Positions 1 to 7,353 of a stretch of 18,342 nt of DNA are shown one piece after another (position 1 is the first letter of the stretch; every line of letters begins with the position of its first letter). Both the position numbers and the translations under genes were made by a program. The DNA lies in the NCBI GenBank assembly GCA_910589085.1, contig CAJUSG010000053.1:1-18342 (forward strand). The letters run 5' to 3'. The DNA is from an uncultured Oscillospiraceae bacterium. GTDB taxonomy: Bacteria > Bacillota > Clostridia > Oscillospirales > Oscillospiraceae. Under the pieces are notes generated by a model that made no database searches, was not told where the DNA came from, and saw only the letters and a list, made by a program, of their open reading frames with translations.

Positions 1-1058
1 CAGTAGTCGATGGTGGGCTCAAAGCAGGCGGTGGTCTTGCCGGTGACGGCGTTGGGGATCTCGTCCAGGGTGTAGCCTAGTGCCACCTTGGCGGCTACTT
101 TGGCGATGGGGTAGCCGGTGGCCTTGGAGGCCAGGGCGGAGGACCGGGACACCCGGGGGTTGACCTCAATGACGGCGTACTCAAAGCTGTCCGGGTTCAG
201 GGCGAACTGCACGTTGCACCCGCCCTCGATCTCCAGGGCGGAGATGATGTCCAGGGCGGCGGAGCGGAGCATCTGGAATTCCTTATTGGCCAGGGTCTGG
301 GCGGGGGCCACCACGATGGAGTCTCCGGTGTGGACGCCCACCGGGTCGATGTTCTCCATGGAGCAGATGGTGATGACGTTGCCGGAGCTGTCCCGCATAA
401 CCTCGAACTCGATCTCCTTCCAGCCGGCAATACACCGCTCAATGAGCACCTGGCCCACCCGGGAAAGCGAGATCCCCCGGTCGGCGATCTCCTCCAGAGA
501 GGCCCGGTCGTAGGCGATGCCGCCGCCGGTGCCCCCCAAGGTGTAGGCGGGCCGGACGATCACCGGGTAGCCAATGCGCCCGGCAAAGTTCACCGCGTCC
601 TCCACGCTCTCCACCACCAGGGAGGTGACACAGGGCTGGCCGATGGACTCCATGCAGTCTTTAAAGCCCTGGCGGTCCTCCGCCTTGTGGATGGATTCGG
701 GGGAGGTGCCCAGCAGGCGGACGCCGTACTGCTCCAGGGTGCCGTTCTCGTGGAGGGCCATAGCCAGATTCAGGCCGGTCTGGCCCCCCAGGGTGGGCAG
801 AATGGAGTCGGGCCGCTCCATTTCGATGACCTGGGTGATGGAGGGGATGTTCAGCGGCTCAATATAGACATGGTCGGCGATGTCCTTGTCGGTCATGATG
901 GTGGCGGGGTTGGAGTTGACCAGCACCACCTCCAGGCCCTCCTCCTTGAGGGCCCGGCAGGCCTGGGTGCCGGCGTAGTCGAACTCGGCGGCCTGACCGA
1001 TGACGATGGGACCGGAGCCCAGCACCAGGACCTTTTTTACGTCGGTATATTTGGGCAT
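1..1058 (-). CDS. carB: Carbamoyl-phosphate synthase large subunit, N-terminal part (cut by left edge)
   Basis: This is the synthetase subunit of carbamoyl-phosphate synthase. It makes carbamoyl phosphate from bicarbonate, ATP and the ammonia delivered by CarA, for pyrimidine and arginine synthesis. About 352 codons are visible and the rest lies beyond position 1. The protein begins MPKYTDVKKVLVLGSGPIVI, the family's usual nucleotide-binding start. It continues through LGGQTGLN, RPAYTLGGTGGG, the ATP-grasp segment ENIDPVGVHTGDS and EVNPRVSRSSALASKATGYP, the hallmark of the first ATP-grasp half. The ATG shares one base with the TAA of carA (TAATG), so the two genes are translationally coupled and made from one mRNA. 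No frameshift is seen. Identity is very secure; only completeness cannot be judged. Confidence 0.97.
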   Translation of the reverse strand, partial: MPKYTDVKKVLVLGSGPIVIGQAAEFDYAGTQACRALKEEGLEVVLVNSNPATIMTDKDIADHVYIEPLNIPSITQVIEMERPDSILPTLGGQTGLNLAMALHENGTLEQYGVRLLGTSPESIHKAEDRQGFKDCMESIGQPCVTSLVVESVEDAVNFAGRIGYPVIVRPAYTLGGTGGGIAYDRASLEEIADRGISLSRVGQVLIERCIAGWKEIEFEVMRDSSGNVITICSMENIDPVGVHTGDSIVVAPAQTLANKEFQMLRSAALDIISALEIEGGCNVQFALNPDSFEYAVIEVNPRVSRSSALASKATGYPIAKVAAKVALGYTLDEIPNAVTGKTTACFEPTIDY

Positions 1059-2140
1059 TATTTGGCACCTCCCATGGAATCAATGAAGCGGTTGAACAAA
1101 TACTCGGTGTCCTTGGGGCCGGCGTTGGCCTCGGGGTGGAACTGGGTGGTGAAGCAGTTGGGCCGCCTGTAGCGCAGGCCCTCACAGGTGCCGTCGTTCA
1201 CGTTGACATGGCTCACCTCGGCCACCGCCGGGTCCACCGAGTCCGCCAGCACCATATAGCCGTGGTTCTGACTGGTGATGAATACCCTGCCCTTCTCCAT
1301 GTCCCGGACGGGGTGGTTGCCCCCCCGGTGGCCGTAGGCCAGCCGGCCAGTTCTGGCTCCGGTGGCCAGGGCCAGCAGCTGGTGGCCCAGACAGACGCCA
1401 AAGAGGGGGATGTCGCTGGCGTAGAGCTTTTTCAGCTCCTCGATAATAGCGGTGTTCTCCGCCGGGTCGCCGGGGCCGTTGGACAGCATCACGCCGTCGT
1501 AGCCCCCGGCCAGCACCGCTTCCGCCGGGGTGGAGGCGGGCAGGGCGGTCACCCTGCAGCCCCGCTTGCGCAGGCACTCGATCATATGCTGCTTGACCCC
1601 GTAGTCCATCATAGCCACGTGGAAGCGCTCCTCTCCGTAGGCGGGGAATACCTCGGGCGCGCTCCGGGTGACCAGGGCCACGGTGTTCTCCACCCGGTAG
1701 GCTTTCAGCTGTTCCAACACCTCGGCAATATTAAAACGCTCCGCACAGGTGAGCATTCCGTTCATGCTCCCCTGACTGCGGAGTATTTTGGTCAGCGCCC
1801 GGGTGTCCACACCCTGGATGCCGGTAATATTGTGCTCCTTCAGATAGCTGCCCAGATCGCCCTCACAGCGGAAGTTTCTCCCCCGGGGTGAGAGATGCCG
1901 CACCACAAAGGCCTCCACCCAGGGCCTGCGGGACTCGTTGTCCTCGCTGTTGACGCCGTAGTTCCCGATAAGGGGATAGGACATCACCACGCCCTGTCCG
2001 GCGTAGGAGGGGTCGGTTAAAATCTCCTGGTAGCCGGCCATAGAGGTATTGAACACCATCTCGCACACTCGGGTTTCGGCGGAGCCAATGCTGGAGCCGG
2101 AAAAAATGCTCCCGTTGGCCAGGATTAAGGTCGCTTTCAT
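1058..2140 (-). CDS. carA: Carbamoyl-phosphate synthase small (glutaminase) subunit
   Basis: This 360-residue protein hydrolyses glutamine and channels ammonia to CarB. Residues 1-150 match the CarA-specific N-terminal domain (FNTSMAGYQEILTDPSY near 30-46, GVDTRALT near 110-117). Residues 173-355 are a class I glutamine amidotransferase. The nucleophile is Cys250 in GVCLGHQ, and His335 and Glu337 in FHPEA complete the triad; GHRGGNHPV at 270-278 is also typical. Length is normal for the family. It is first in the carA-carB operon, 50 bases downstream of a sigma-A promoter, so the untranslated leader is only about 45 bases. I see no PyrR-type attenuator in so short a leader, and no other pyr genes lie nearby in this window. 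Confidence 0.97.
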   Translation of the reverse strand: MKATLILANGSIFSGSSIGSAETRVCEMVFNTSMAGYQEILTDPSYAGQGVVMSYPLIGNYGVNSEDNESRRPWVEAFVVRHLSPRGRNFRCEGDLGSYLKEHNITGIQGVDTRALTKILRSQGSMNGMLTCAERFNIAEVLEQLKAYRVENTVALVTRSAPEVFPAYGEERFHVAMMDYGVKQHMIECLRKRGCRVTALPASTPAEAVLAGGYDGVMLSNGPGDPAENTAIIEELKKLYASDIPLFGVCLGHQLLALATGARTGRLAYGHRGGNHPVRDMEKGRVFITSQNHGYMVLADSVDPAVAEVSHVNVNDGTCEGLRYRRPNCFTTQFHPEANAGPKDTEYLFNRFIDSMGGAK

Positions 2141-2192
2141 CTGCTGTTCACTCGCTTTCCGTTCCGATTTGCCTGTTTGTCTTTATCAAACT

Positions 2193-2221
2193 ATTTTATC
2201 GAAAAAGGCTTCCCTTGACAA
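2193..2221 (-). promoter_or_regulatory. Sigma-A promoter of carAB
   Basis: Read on the minus strand, TTGTCA (2216-2221), a 17-base spacer and TAAAAT (2193-2198) give a close match to the sigma-A consensus. It lies about 50 bases before the carA start codon. The same bases read on the plus strand give TTGACA at 2215-2220, but no matching -10 box follows at the right distance, so I assign it only to carA. Confidence 0.75.
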
Positions 2222-2328
2222 TATGGAGAAATTCCCTTTTCTGACCCGTTTCGGGTGCAATATTTGGGCAATTTGAAGGATATTTTTCGCAGGCCGGGAA
2301 AGACTGAAAAGGACAGGAGGCGATATGC

Positions 2329-3003
2329 ATGTTTACCGGCCTAATGCGGACCATAATTCTATACATCCTTATCATTGCCGGCGTGCGGCTGATGGGCAAG
2401 CGGCAGGTGGGGGAGCTGGAGCCCTCCGAGCTGGTGCTGTCCCTCATCATTGCCGATCTGGCTTCGGTCCCCATGCAGGATTATGGCATCCCGCTGCTCA
2501 CGGGGGTGGTGCCTATCCTGACCCTGTTGTCCGTCACGATGATTCTGTCGGTTCTGACCATGAAGAGCATCCGATTCCGGGCTGTTCTCTGCGGGCGGCC
2601 CAGCATTATTGTCCAGAACGGGACGCTGAATCAGAAGGAGATGGCCAAGACCCGGCTCACCCTGGACGAGCTGCTGGAGGAACTGCGGTGTAAAGGATAT
2701 ACCGACATCAGCCAGGTCAAATACGCCATTCTGGAGACCAATGGACAGCTCTCCGTTCTGCCCTACGCCAACCAGAAGCCCCCCACGGCACGGGATATGA
2801 AGGTCCCGGTGGAGGAGGGGGGGCTGCCCCGGGTAGTGGTCAGCGACGGCAGGCTGCTGGAGCAGAATTTAAAGATGCTGGGCCATGACCGCCCCTGGCT
2901 GGAGAGGCAGCTGACCCAGCGGGGGTGTAAAGACCTGTCCAAAGTGTTCCTCATGCTGGTGGATGAGACAGATGCCATATATTTTGCGGAAAAAGAGCTG
3001 TAG
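2329..3003 (+). CDS. DUF421 (YetF-like) membrane protein
   Basis: This 224-residue protein belongs to the DUF421/YetF family. The N-terminal part is membrane-embedded, with hydrophobic segments near residues 6-22, 33-50 and 55-80, and includes the family signature MGKRQVGELEPSELVLSLI at 22-40. A soluble cytoplasmic part follows, with PSIIVQNGTLN, LTLDELLEELRCKGYTDI and KYAILETNGQLSVLP. The molecular function of the family is poorly known. Bacillus subtilis members are linked to spore or envelope properties, which is recalled knowledge and not shown here. The start at 2329 is chosen because AGGAGG at 2315-2320 lies 8 bases upstream. A nearer ATG at 2325 opens a different frame that yields only a shadow ORF. 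It is followed 44 bases later by a DUF4363 gene, probably co-transcribed. Confidence 0.92.
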   Translation: MFTGLMRTIILYILIIAGVRLMGKRQVGELEPSELVLSLIIADLASVPMQDYGIPLLTGVVPILTLLSVTMILSVLTMKSIRFRAVLCGRPSIIVQNGTLNQKEMAKTRLTLDELLEELRCKGYTDISQVKYAILETNGQLSVLPYANQKPPTARDMKVPVEEGGLPRVVVSDGRLLEQNLKMLGHDRPWLERQLTQRGCKDLSKVFLMLVDETDAIYFAEKEL

Positions 3004-3047
3004 GGACGCCAGGTGTGGCGTTTCCCGCACGATCAGGGAGGTTCATC

Positions 3048-3428
3048 ATGAGACGATTATGGCTTGCGGCCGGCCTGCTGGTCCTGCTGCTGGCGGCCAG
3101 CCTGACCAATGGGTGGTACGCGCAGAAATTGACCGGGGGCATGAGGGAGGACCTGCGTCAGGCCCAGCATTTGGCGGGTCAGGAGGACTGGAGCCGGGCG
3201 GAGGCCGTGACCAGGCAGGTTTATGAGGACTGGCAGAGCCACCATTTTTACTTCCATACCCTCATGCGCCACAGTGATACAGATCAGGTCCTGCGGGCCT
3301 TCCGACAGGTACTGGAGTACCTGCGGCTCCAGGAGCCCGACCAGTACAACGCGGCCAACGCCGACCTGATGGCCCAGCTGGAGCTGCTGGCCGAGATGGA
3401 ACAGGCGACGGTGGTGAATGTGCTGTGA
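3048..3428 (+). CDS. DUF4363 family protein (signal-anchored, small)
   Basis: This 126-residue protein starts with two arginines and a hydrophobic stretch (about residues 5-20, LAAGLLVLLLAASL) that acts as a signal peptide or anchor. The rest is likely an extracytoplasmic helical domain. The W-x-x-H pattern (DWQSHHFYF), LMRHSDTDQVLRAFRQ and the terminal ATVVNVL fit DUF4363, a family of unknown function often found beside DUF421 genes in Clostridia. The start at 3048 is preferred over an in-frame upstream start at 3015 because AGGGAGG at 3035-3041 lies 6 bases before it and the signal sequence then begins properly. It probably shares a transcript with the DUF421 gene and ends at the hairpin just downstream. 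Confidence 0.82.
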   Translation: MRRLWLAAGLLVLLLAASLTNGWYAQKLTGGMREDLRQAQHLAGQEDWSRAEAVTRQVYEDWQSHHFYFHTLMRHSDTDQVLRAFRQVLEYLRLQEPDQYNAANADLMAQLELLAEMEQATVVNVL

Positions 3429-3429
3429 C

Positions 3430-3471
3430 AAAGCAGGACAGCGGACCTGGGTCCGCTGTCCTGACTGCTTT
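3430..3471. terminator. Bidirectional terminator between the DUF4363 gene and glmS
   Basis: A perfect 12-bp inverted repeat (AGGACAGCGGAC at 3435-3446 and GTCCGCTGTCCT at 3451-3462) encloses the four-base loop CTGG. It is extended by AAAGC (3430-3434) pairing with GCTTT (3467-3471) across a small bulge. It lies between converging genes and the last bases overlap the glmS stop codon. There is no long T run, so strength is inferred from the stem. Confidence 0.75.
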
Positions 3472-5305
3472 ACTCCACGGTCACGCTCTTGGCCAGATTC
3501 CGGGGCTTGTCGATGTCGCAGCCCCGCATAAGGGCCACATAGTAGGCGAAGAGCTGGAGAGGGACCACCCCTAGGCAGGGGAGAAGGAGCTCGTGGATGT
3601 CCGGGATGGACATCACCCCGTCAGCGGTGTGTCTCATCTCCTCTCCGCGGGATTCGACGGTGAGGGACAGCACATCCGCTCCACGGGCCTTTACCTCTAT
3701 GACATTGCTCATAGCCTTGGAAAAGAGCTTTCCATAGGTGCTCAGGGCCACCACAAGGGTGCCGTCCTCAATGAGGCTGATGGTGCCGTGCTTCAGCTCC
3801 CCGGCGGCATAGGCCTCCGAGTGGATGTAGGAGATCTCCTTCAGCTTCAGCGAACCCTCCAGCCCCAGGGCGTAATCCAGATTGCGGCCGATGAAGAAGA
3901 TGGAGTCGTGGTTGAAGTATCTGGAGGCAAGGTACTGGATGCTGTCCCGCCGGGACAGCACCTCTTCCATTTTGCCGGGCAGCTCCTGAAAGGCGGCCAG
4001 GGCGGCCTGGAACTCCTCCCCGGAGACGGCGCCCAGCCGCCTGGCCATCCACAGGGCCAGCAGTGACAGCAGGGCCAGCTGGGTGGTGTAGGCCTTGGTG
4101 GTGGCCACGGCGATCTCCGGCCCCGCCCAGGTGTAGAGGACCTGATTGGATTCCCGGGCGATGGAGGAGCCCACCACGTTGACGATGGACAGGATGCGGC
4201 CCCCCAGCCGCCGGGCCTCCCGGAGGGCCGCCATGGTGTCCAGCGTCTCCCCGGACTGGCTGATGACAATCACCAGGGTGTGCCGGTCCACAATGGGGTC
4301 CATGTACCGGAACTCGGAGCCCAGGGCCACCTCCACGGGGATGCGGGTGAGCCGCTCCAGGTGGTATTTGCCCACCATGCCCACATGGCAGCTGGAGCCG
4401 CAGGCCACGATGTAGATGCGGCGCATATTTTGGAGAAACTCCTGACTGAGAGAGAGGTCCTCAAACATGATGTCTCCCTCCCGGATGCGGGGGGAGAGGC
4501 ACCGGCGCAGGGCGTCAGGTTGTTCCATGATCTCCTTGAACATAAAATGTTCATACCCGCCCTTTTCGGCGGCGTCCAACTCCCAGTCCACAGTGACAAT
4601 TTTCTTTTCAATGGGCTGCATCAGATGGTTATAGCACTGGATGCTCTCCCGGGTGAGGACGGCCAGCTCCCCGTCCTCCATATAGCCGACCCTGCGGGTG
4701 TGCCCCAGGATGGCGGTGACGTCGCTGGCGATCAAGCTGCAGCCCTCCCCGTAGCCCAGAATGAGAGGGCTGTCCTTACGGACGGCCACGATCCGGTCGG
4801 GACAGTCGGCGCACAGAATCCCCAGGGCATAGGCCCCCTGGATGCGGCGGAGCACCCGTCCCACGGCGGCCAGCAGGTCGCCCTCGTAGAAGTACTCGAT
4901 GAGCTGGGCCACCACCTCGGTGTCAGTCTCTGAGGTGAAGGGAACCCCCTGCGCCATGAGAAAGGCCTTCAGCTCGGCGTAATTTTCGATGATGCCGTTG
5001 TGGACCACGGCGATGCGTCCGCTGTGGCTCACCTGGGGGTGGGAGTTGATGTCGCTTGGCGCGCCGTGGGTGGCCCAGCGGGTGTGGCCTACCCCCATGG
5101 TGCTGTTCAGGTCCGCCCCGCCGTGGAGCTGCTCCGAGAGCACCTGGAGCCGCCCCTTGGCCTTGTGGACGGCCAAAGTGCCCGCCTCAGCGTCGAACAC
5201 AGCCACCCCGGCGGAGTCGTACCCCCGGTACTCCAGCCGGGACAGCCCCTCCAGCAGGACGGGGGCGGCCTGTTCCCTCCCAATGTAACCTACAATTCCG
5301 CACAT
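3470..5305 (-). CDS. glmS: Glutamine--fructose-6-phosphate aminotransferase (isomerizing)
   Basis: GlmS (611 residues) makes glucosamine-6-phosphate from fructose-6-phosphate and glutamine, the first step to UDP-GlcNAc and peptidoglycan. The mature N-terminal cysteine (MCGIVGYIG) is the glutaminase nucleophile; GHTRWATHG, HNGIIENY and SETDTEV are class II glutamine amidotransferase motifs (residues 1 to about 220). Two SIS domains follow, with ACGSSCHVG, ISQSGETLDT, TTKAYTTQL, SLKLKEISYIHSEAYAAGELKHG and the C-terminal DKPRNLAKSVTVE. The frame is open upstream to a GTG at 5497, but the start at 5305 is required for the catalytic Cys and has GGAGG 10 bases upstream. The extension is really the ribozyme leader. 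Regulation is expected through glmS ribozyme self-cleavage by glucosamine-6-phosphate. Confidence 0.98.
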   Translation of the reverse strand: MCGIVGYIGREQAAPVLLEGLSRLEYRGYDSAGVAVFDAEAGTLAVHKAKGRLQVLSEQLHGGADLNSTMGVGHTRWATHGAPSDINSHPQVSHSGRIAVVHNGIIENYAELKAFLMAQGVPFTSETDTEVVAQLIEYFYEGDLLAAVGRVLRRIQGAYALGILCADCPDRIVAVRKDSPLILGYGEGCSLIASDVTAILGHTRRVGYMEDGELAVLTRESIQCYNHLMQPIEKKIVTVDWELDAAEKGGYEHFMFKEIMEQPDALRRCLSPRIREGDIMFEDLSLSQEFLQNMRRIYIVACGSSCHVGMVGKYHLERLTRIPVEVALGSEFRYMDPIVDRHTLVIVISQSGETLDTMAALREARRLGGRILSIVNVVGSSIARESNQVLYTWAGPEIAVATTKAYTTQLALLSLLALWMARRLGAVSGEEFQAALAAFQELPGKMEEVLSRRDSIQYLASRYFNHDSIFFIGRNLDYALGLEGSLKLKEISYIHSEAYAAGELKHGTISLIEDGTLVVALSTYGKLFSKAMSNVIEVKARGADVLSLTVESRGEEMRHTADGVMSIPDIHELLLPCLGVVPLQLFAYYVALMRGCDIDKPRNLAKSVTVE

Positions 5306-5395
5306 ATTCAATTTTCCTCCTTGATCTGCCGCCGGGTCAGGCGGCAGGATGAAATAGGAGGACAAACTCGCAGCCATTTGACCTCGTTCCCCGGT

Positions 5396-5533
5396 CACAG
5401 CCCCTCTGTTTTGCGGTTGCCCGCATATTTGTAGACTGTGTACGTGCCCGGAGCCGGCACGGAGGGGCATCCGCCGAACCTTCGATTCTCCCCTCACCTC
5501 GTCGTCCCGCCTGTGAGAGCGGGCGCTGGCGCT
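5396..5533 (-). ncRNA. glmS ribozyme (glucosamine-6-phosphate-sensing self-cleaving riboswitch)
   Basis: Read on the minus strand, the leader of glmS holds the signature parts of this class in order. The cleavage site is A then GCGCC, with the first G of the product at 5532. The P1-like stem is CCCGC/GCGGG. Then come GACGAGG (5497-5503), the helix GAGGGG/CCCCTC, and the core TCGGCGGATGCC (5466-5477). A P3-like hairpin CGTGCC/GGCACG follows, then a P4 region CACAG/CTGTG carrying a TGCGG-GCAA-CCGCA hairpin. The core matches what I recall of the B. subtilis and T. tengcongensis ribozymes. It lies about 90 bases before the glmS start, as usual. The exact ends are approximate. Confidence 0.93.
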
Positions 5534-5610
5534 TCTGATGGGCTTCTGCCCATGGCCTCCTTTCTTTCTGCGATAGGGAAGGGGCGGCGCCCTCTCCCAT
5601 ATGTCTGTTC

Positions 5611-5639
5611 ATTATACGAGGATTCTTTGCCAAAGTAAA
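5611..5639 (-). promoter_or_regulatory. Sigma-A promoter of glmS
   Basis: On the minus strand, TTTACT (5634-5639), a 17-base spacer and a perfect TATAAT (5611-5616) lie about 80 bases before the ribozyme cleavage site. Transcription would start near 5604. The leader is then about 300 bases and begins with a GC-rich imperfect hairpin (5576-5598). Confidence 0.75.
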
Positions 5640-5659
5640 GAGAAATCTTGTGAAAGGAA

Positions 5660-5689
5660 TTGACAGCACTCCCCCAAAAGTGCTATGAT
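5660..5689 (+). promoter_or_regulatory. Sigma-A promoter of pheA, with a dyad in the spacer
   Basis: TTGACA (5660-5665), an 18-base spacer and TATGAT (5684-5689) form a strong promoter 35 bases before the pheA start. The spacer is an inverted repeat, AGCACT (5665-5670) and AGTGCT (5679-5684) eight bases apart, overlapping the edges of both promoter boxes. That is a good position for a repressor operator, although none is known here. The short leader leaves no room for a T-box or attenuator. Confidence 0.75.
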
Positions 5690-5724
5690 TTTTCAATCCC
5701 AAAGGAATGGAGGAATAATGAGCC

Positions 5725-6873
5725 ATGCATGAGGAATTGACAAGAATCCGGGGGGAGCTGGACCGGATTGACCGGCAGATGGTAGAGCTGTTCAAAGAAC
5801 GGATGGAGCTGTCCAGTCAGGTGGCGGCGTATAAGCGGGAGCACGATCTGCCGATTCTGGTTGCCAGCCGGGAGCGGGAGCTGCTGGCTAAGGTGGCGGA
5901 ACAGGCCGGAATGGAGCTGGCCGACTACACACAGGTGCTTTACCGGACTCTGCTGGCGGTGAGCCGGGCCTATCAGCACGCCCGGCTTGGAGTGGACTCG
6001 GAGCTCTACAATGATCTTCAGCGCACATTGCACAATACGGAAAATCTGTTTCCGCCCCGGGCCACGGTGGTGTGCCAGGGTATTGAGGGGGCCTACTCCC
6101 AAATTGTCTGCGATAAGATGTTTAAGGCCCCGGTGATTCGCTTCTCTCCCTCCTTCGCGGGGGTATTCCGGGCGGTGGAGCAGGGAGAATGCCGCTACGG
6201 TATCCTCCCCATCGAGAACAGCACCGCCGGCTCGGTGAAGGGCGTATACGACCTGATGGATAAATATAATTTTTCCATTGTCCGCTCCGCCCGAATGAAG
6301 ATCGGGCACAATCTGCTGGCCCTGCCCGGCACAAAACTTGAGGATGTGAAGGAGGTTATCTCCCACGAGCAGGCCATCAGCCAGTGTGCCGGCTATCTGG
6401 CCAAGCTGGGCGTAAAAGCGACAGTGGCCGCCAACACCGCGATGGCCGCCAGGGAGGTGCGGGAGTCGGGGCGGTCCGATGTAGCCGCGCTGTCCTCCCG
6501 GTTCTGTGCCGAGCATTATGGCCTGTCTATTCTGGAGGAGAATGTTCAGGACCAGGACAGCAATTACACCAGATTTATCTGTATCAGCAAGCAGCCGGAG
6601 ATATACCCCGGTGCGGACCGCACCAGCCTGATGCTTACGCTGCCCCACCGGCCCGGATCGCTGTATAATATTATGTCTATTTTCGCGGCGCTGGATATTA
6701 ACCTCCAGAAGCTGGAGAGCCGTCCTCTGCTGGGCCGGGAGTTTGAATTTATGTTTTACTTTGACCTTGAGGCCTCAGTATACGCTCCGGAGCTGGAGAG
6801 AATGTTCCTGGAACTGGAGGCCAACACCGAGCGCCTGCGCTGGCTGGGCACCTACAGCGAGGTGCTGTGCTGA
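5725..6873 (+). CDS. pheA: Bifunctional chorismate mutase / prephenate dehydratase (P-protein)
   Basis: This 382-residue fusion converts chorismate to prephenate and then to phenylpyruvate, for phenylalanine. Residues 1-90 are an AroQ-type chorismate mutase (LTRIRGELDRIDRQMVELF; KREHDLPILVASRERE). Residues about 112-290 are prephenate dehydratase, with GIEGAYS, ILPIENSTAGSV (160-171), SHEQAISQC (213-221) and the catalytic Thr-Arg-Phe motif at 282-284 in DSNYTRF. Residues 298-378 are an ACT domain with HRPGSLYNIM and ESRP (331-334), the phenylalanine-binding signature, so feedback inhibition by Phe is expected. The start at 5725 has GGAGGA at 5709-5714. The next gene begins 14 bases after its stop and its ribosome binding site overlaps the stop, suggesting coupling. 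Confidence 0.96.
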   Translation: MHEELTRIRGELDRIDRQMVELFKERMELSSQVAAYKREHDLPILVASRERELLAKVAEQAGMELADYTQVLYRTLLAVSRAYQHARLGVDSELYNDLQRTLHNTENLFPPRATVVCQGIEGAYSQIVCDKMFKAPVIRFSPSFAGVFRAVEQGECRYGILPIENSTAGSVKGVYDLMDKYNFSIVRSARMKIGHNLLALPGTKLEDVKEVISHEQAISQCAGYLAKLGVKATVAANTAMAAREVRESGRSDVAALSSRFCAEHYGLSILEENVQDQDSNYTRFICISKQPEIYPGADRTSLMLTLPHRPGSLYNIMSIFAALDINLQKLESRPLLGREFEFMFYFDLEASVYAPELERMFLELEANTERLRWLGTYSEVLC

Positions 6874-6887
6874 GAGGGAGGCTTGAA

Positions 6888-7265
6888 ATGAGATTGAAAG
6901 CGGAAATTGCCGGGGCTCAGCTGCCGGAAGAGCTGTTGGAGCGGGAATTTTCCCAGGCCAGAAATATTGGAAAGGTACAGCTGGGGGAGAGCTGCCTCTT
7001 TTTTAAAAAGTTTTCCGGGGCAACCTATCTGCCCTATGGGCGAATCCTCCGGGTGTGGCTGCGCCAGGAGGAGGTTAAGGCCCGGATGTGCTGCGCTACC
7101 GCCAACTTTGACCAGTTTTATGTGGTGATGGACTGTGACGACGGCCAGCAGCGCCGCGGTCAGGTAATTGACAAGTCCACAGGTCAGAGCTGCCTGGATC
7201 ACATCGCCGCCCGGAACCCGGCGGTGAAAATTGGATACGCAAAGCCGGAGGAGCGCAATGTGTGA
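6888..7265 (+). CDS. Small uncharacterised protein downstream of pheA
   Basis: I do not recognise this 125-residue protein. It has no signal peptide or membrane segment and should be cytoplasmic. It begins with a charged helix-prone stretch (MRLKAEIAGAQLPEELLER), then alternating hydrophobic strands: GESCLFFKKFSGATYLPY, ILRVWLRQEEVKARMCC, FDQFYVVMDCDDGQQRRGQV. The run of strands ending in a predicted helix (SCLDHIAARNPAVKIGY) is loosely like a pleckstrin-homology-type beta sandwich, but that is a guess. The start at 6888 has AGGGAGG 6 bases upstream and overlapping the pheA stop; an in-frame start at 6867 lies inside pheA and lacks such a site. It is probably co-transcribed with pheA and ends at the terminator at 7311-7349. 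Confidence 0.75.
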   Translation: MRLKAEIAGAQLPEELLEREFSQARNIGKVQLGESCLFFKKFSGATYLPYGRILRVWLRQEEVKARMCCATANFDQFYVVMDCDDGQQRRGQVIDKSTGQSCLDHIAARNPAVKIGYAKPEERNV

Positions 7266-7310
7266 TGCCCTCTGACGTGGCCCTGAGAGGGGCTGCAATG
7301 TGCCCCAATA

Positions 7311-7349
7311 AAAACCGTGGAGAACCGGAATGGTTCTCCACGGTTTTTT
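7311..7349. terminator. Strong bidirectional terminator between pheA and lsr operons
   Basis: A perfect 16-bp stem (7311-7326 with 7332-7347) closes a five-base loop GGAAT. On the plus strand it ends in TTTTTT (7344-7349). On the minus strand it ends in TTTTTATT. It lies 45 bases after the small gene and 4 bases after the stop of the AEC permease, ending both converging operons. Confidence 0.92.
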
Positions 7350-7353
7350 GGCT

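Noticed and set aside
2215..2243. Plus-strand TTGACA as the promoter of the DUF421 gene
   Set aside because: No acceptable -10 hexamer at 16-18 bases, and the same bases serve as the -35 box of carA on the other strand.
5306..5497. N-terminal extension of GlmS by 64 residues
   Set aside because: The extension reads through the ribozyme and would destroy the N-terminal catalytic cysteine.
5683..6648. Open frame (321 codons) on the minus strand opposite pheA
   Set aside because: It is a shadow of a strongly conserved gene, with no motifs and low-quality composition.
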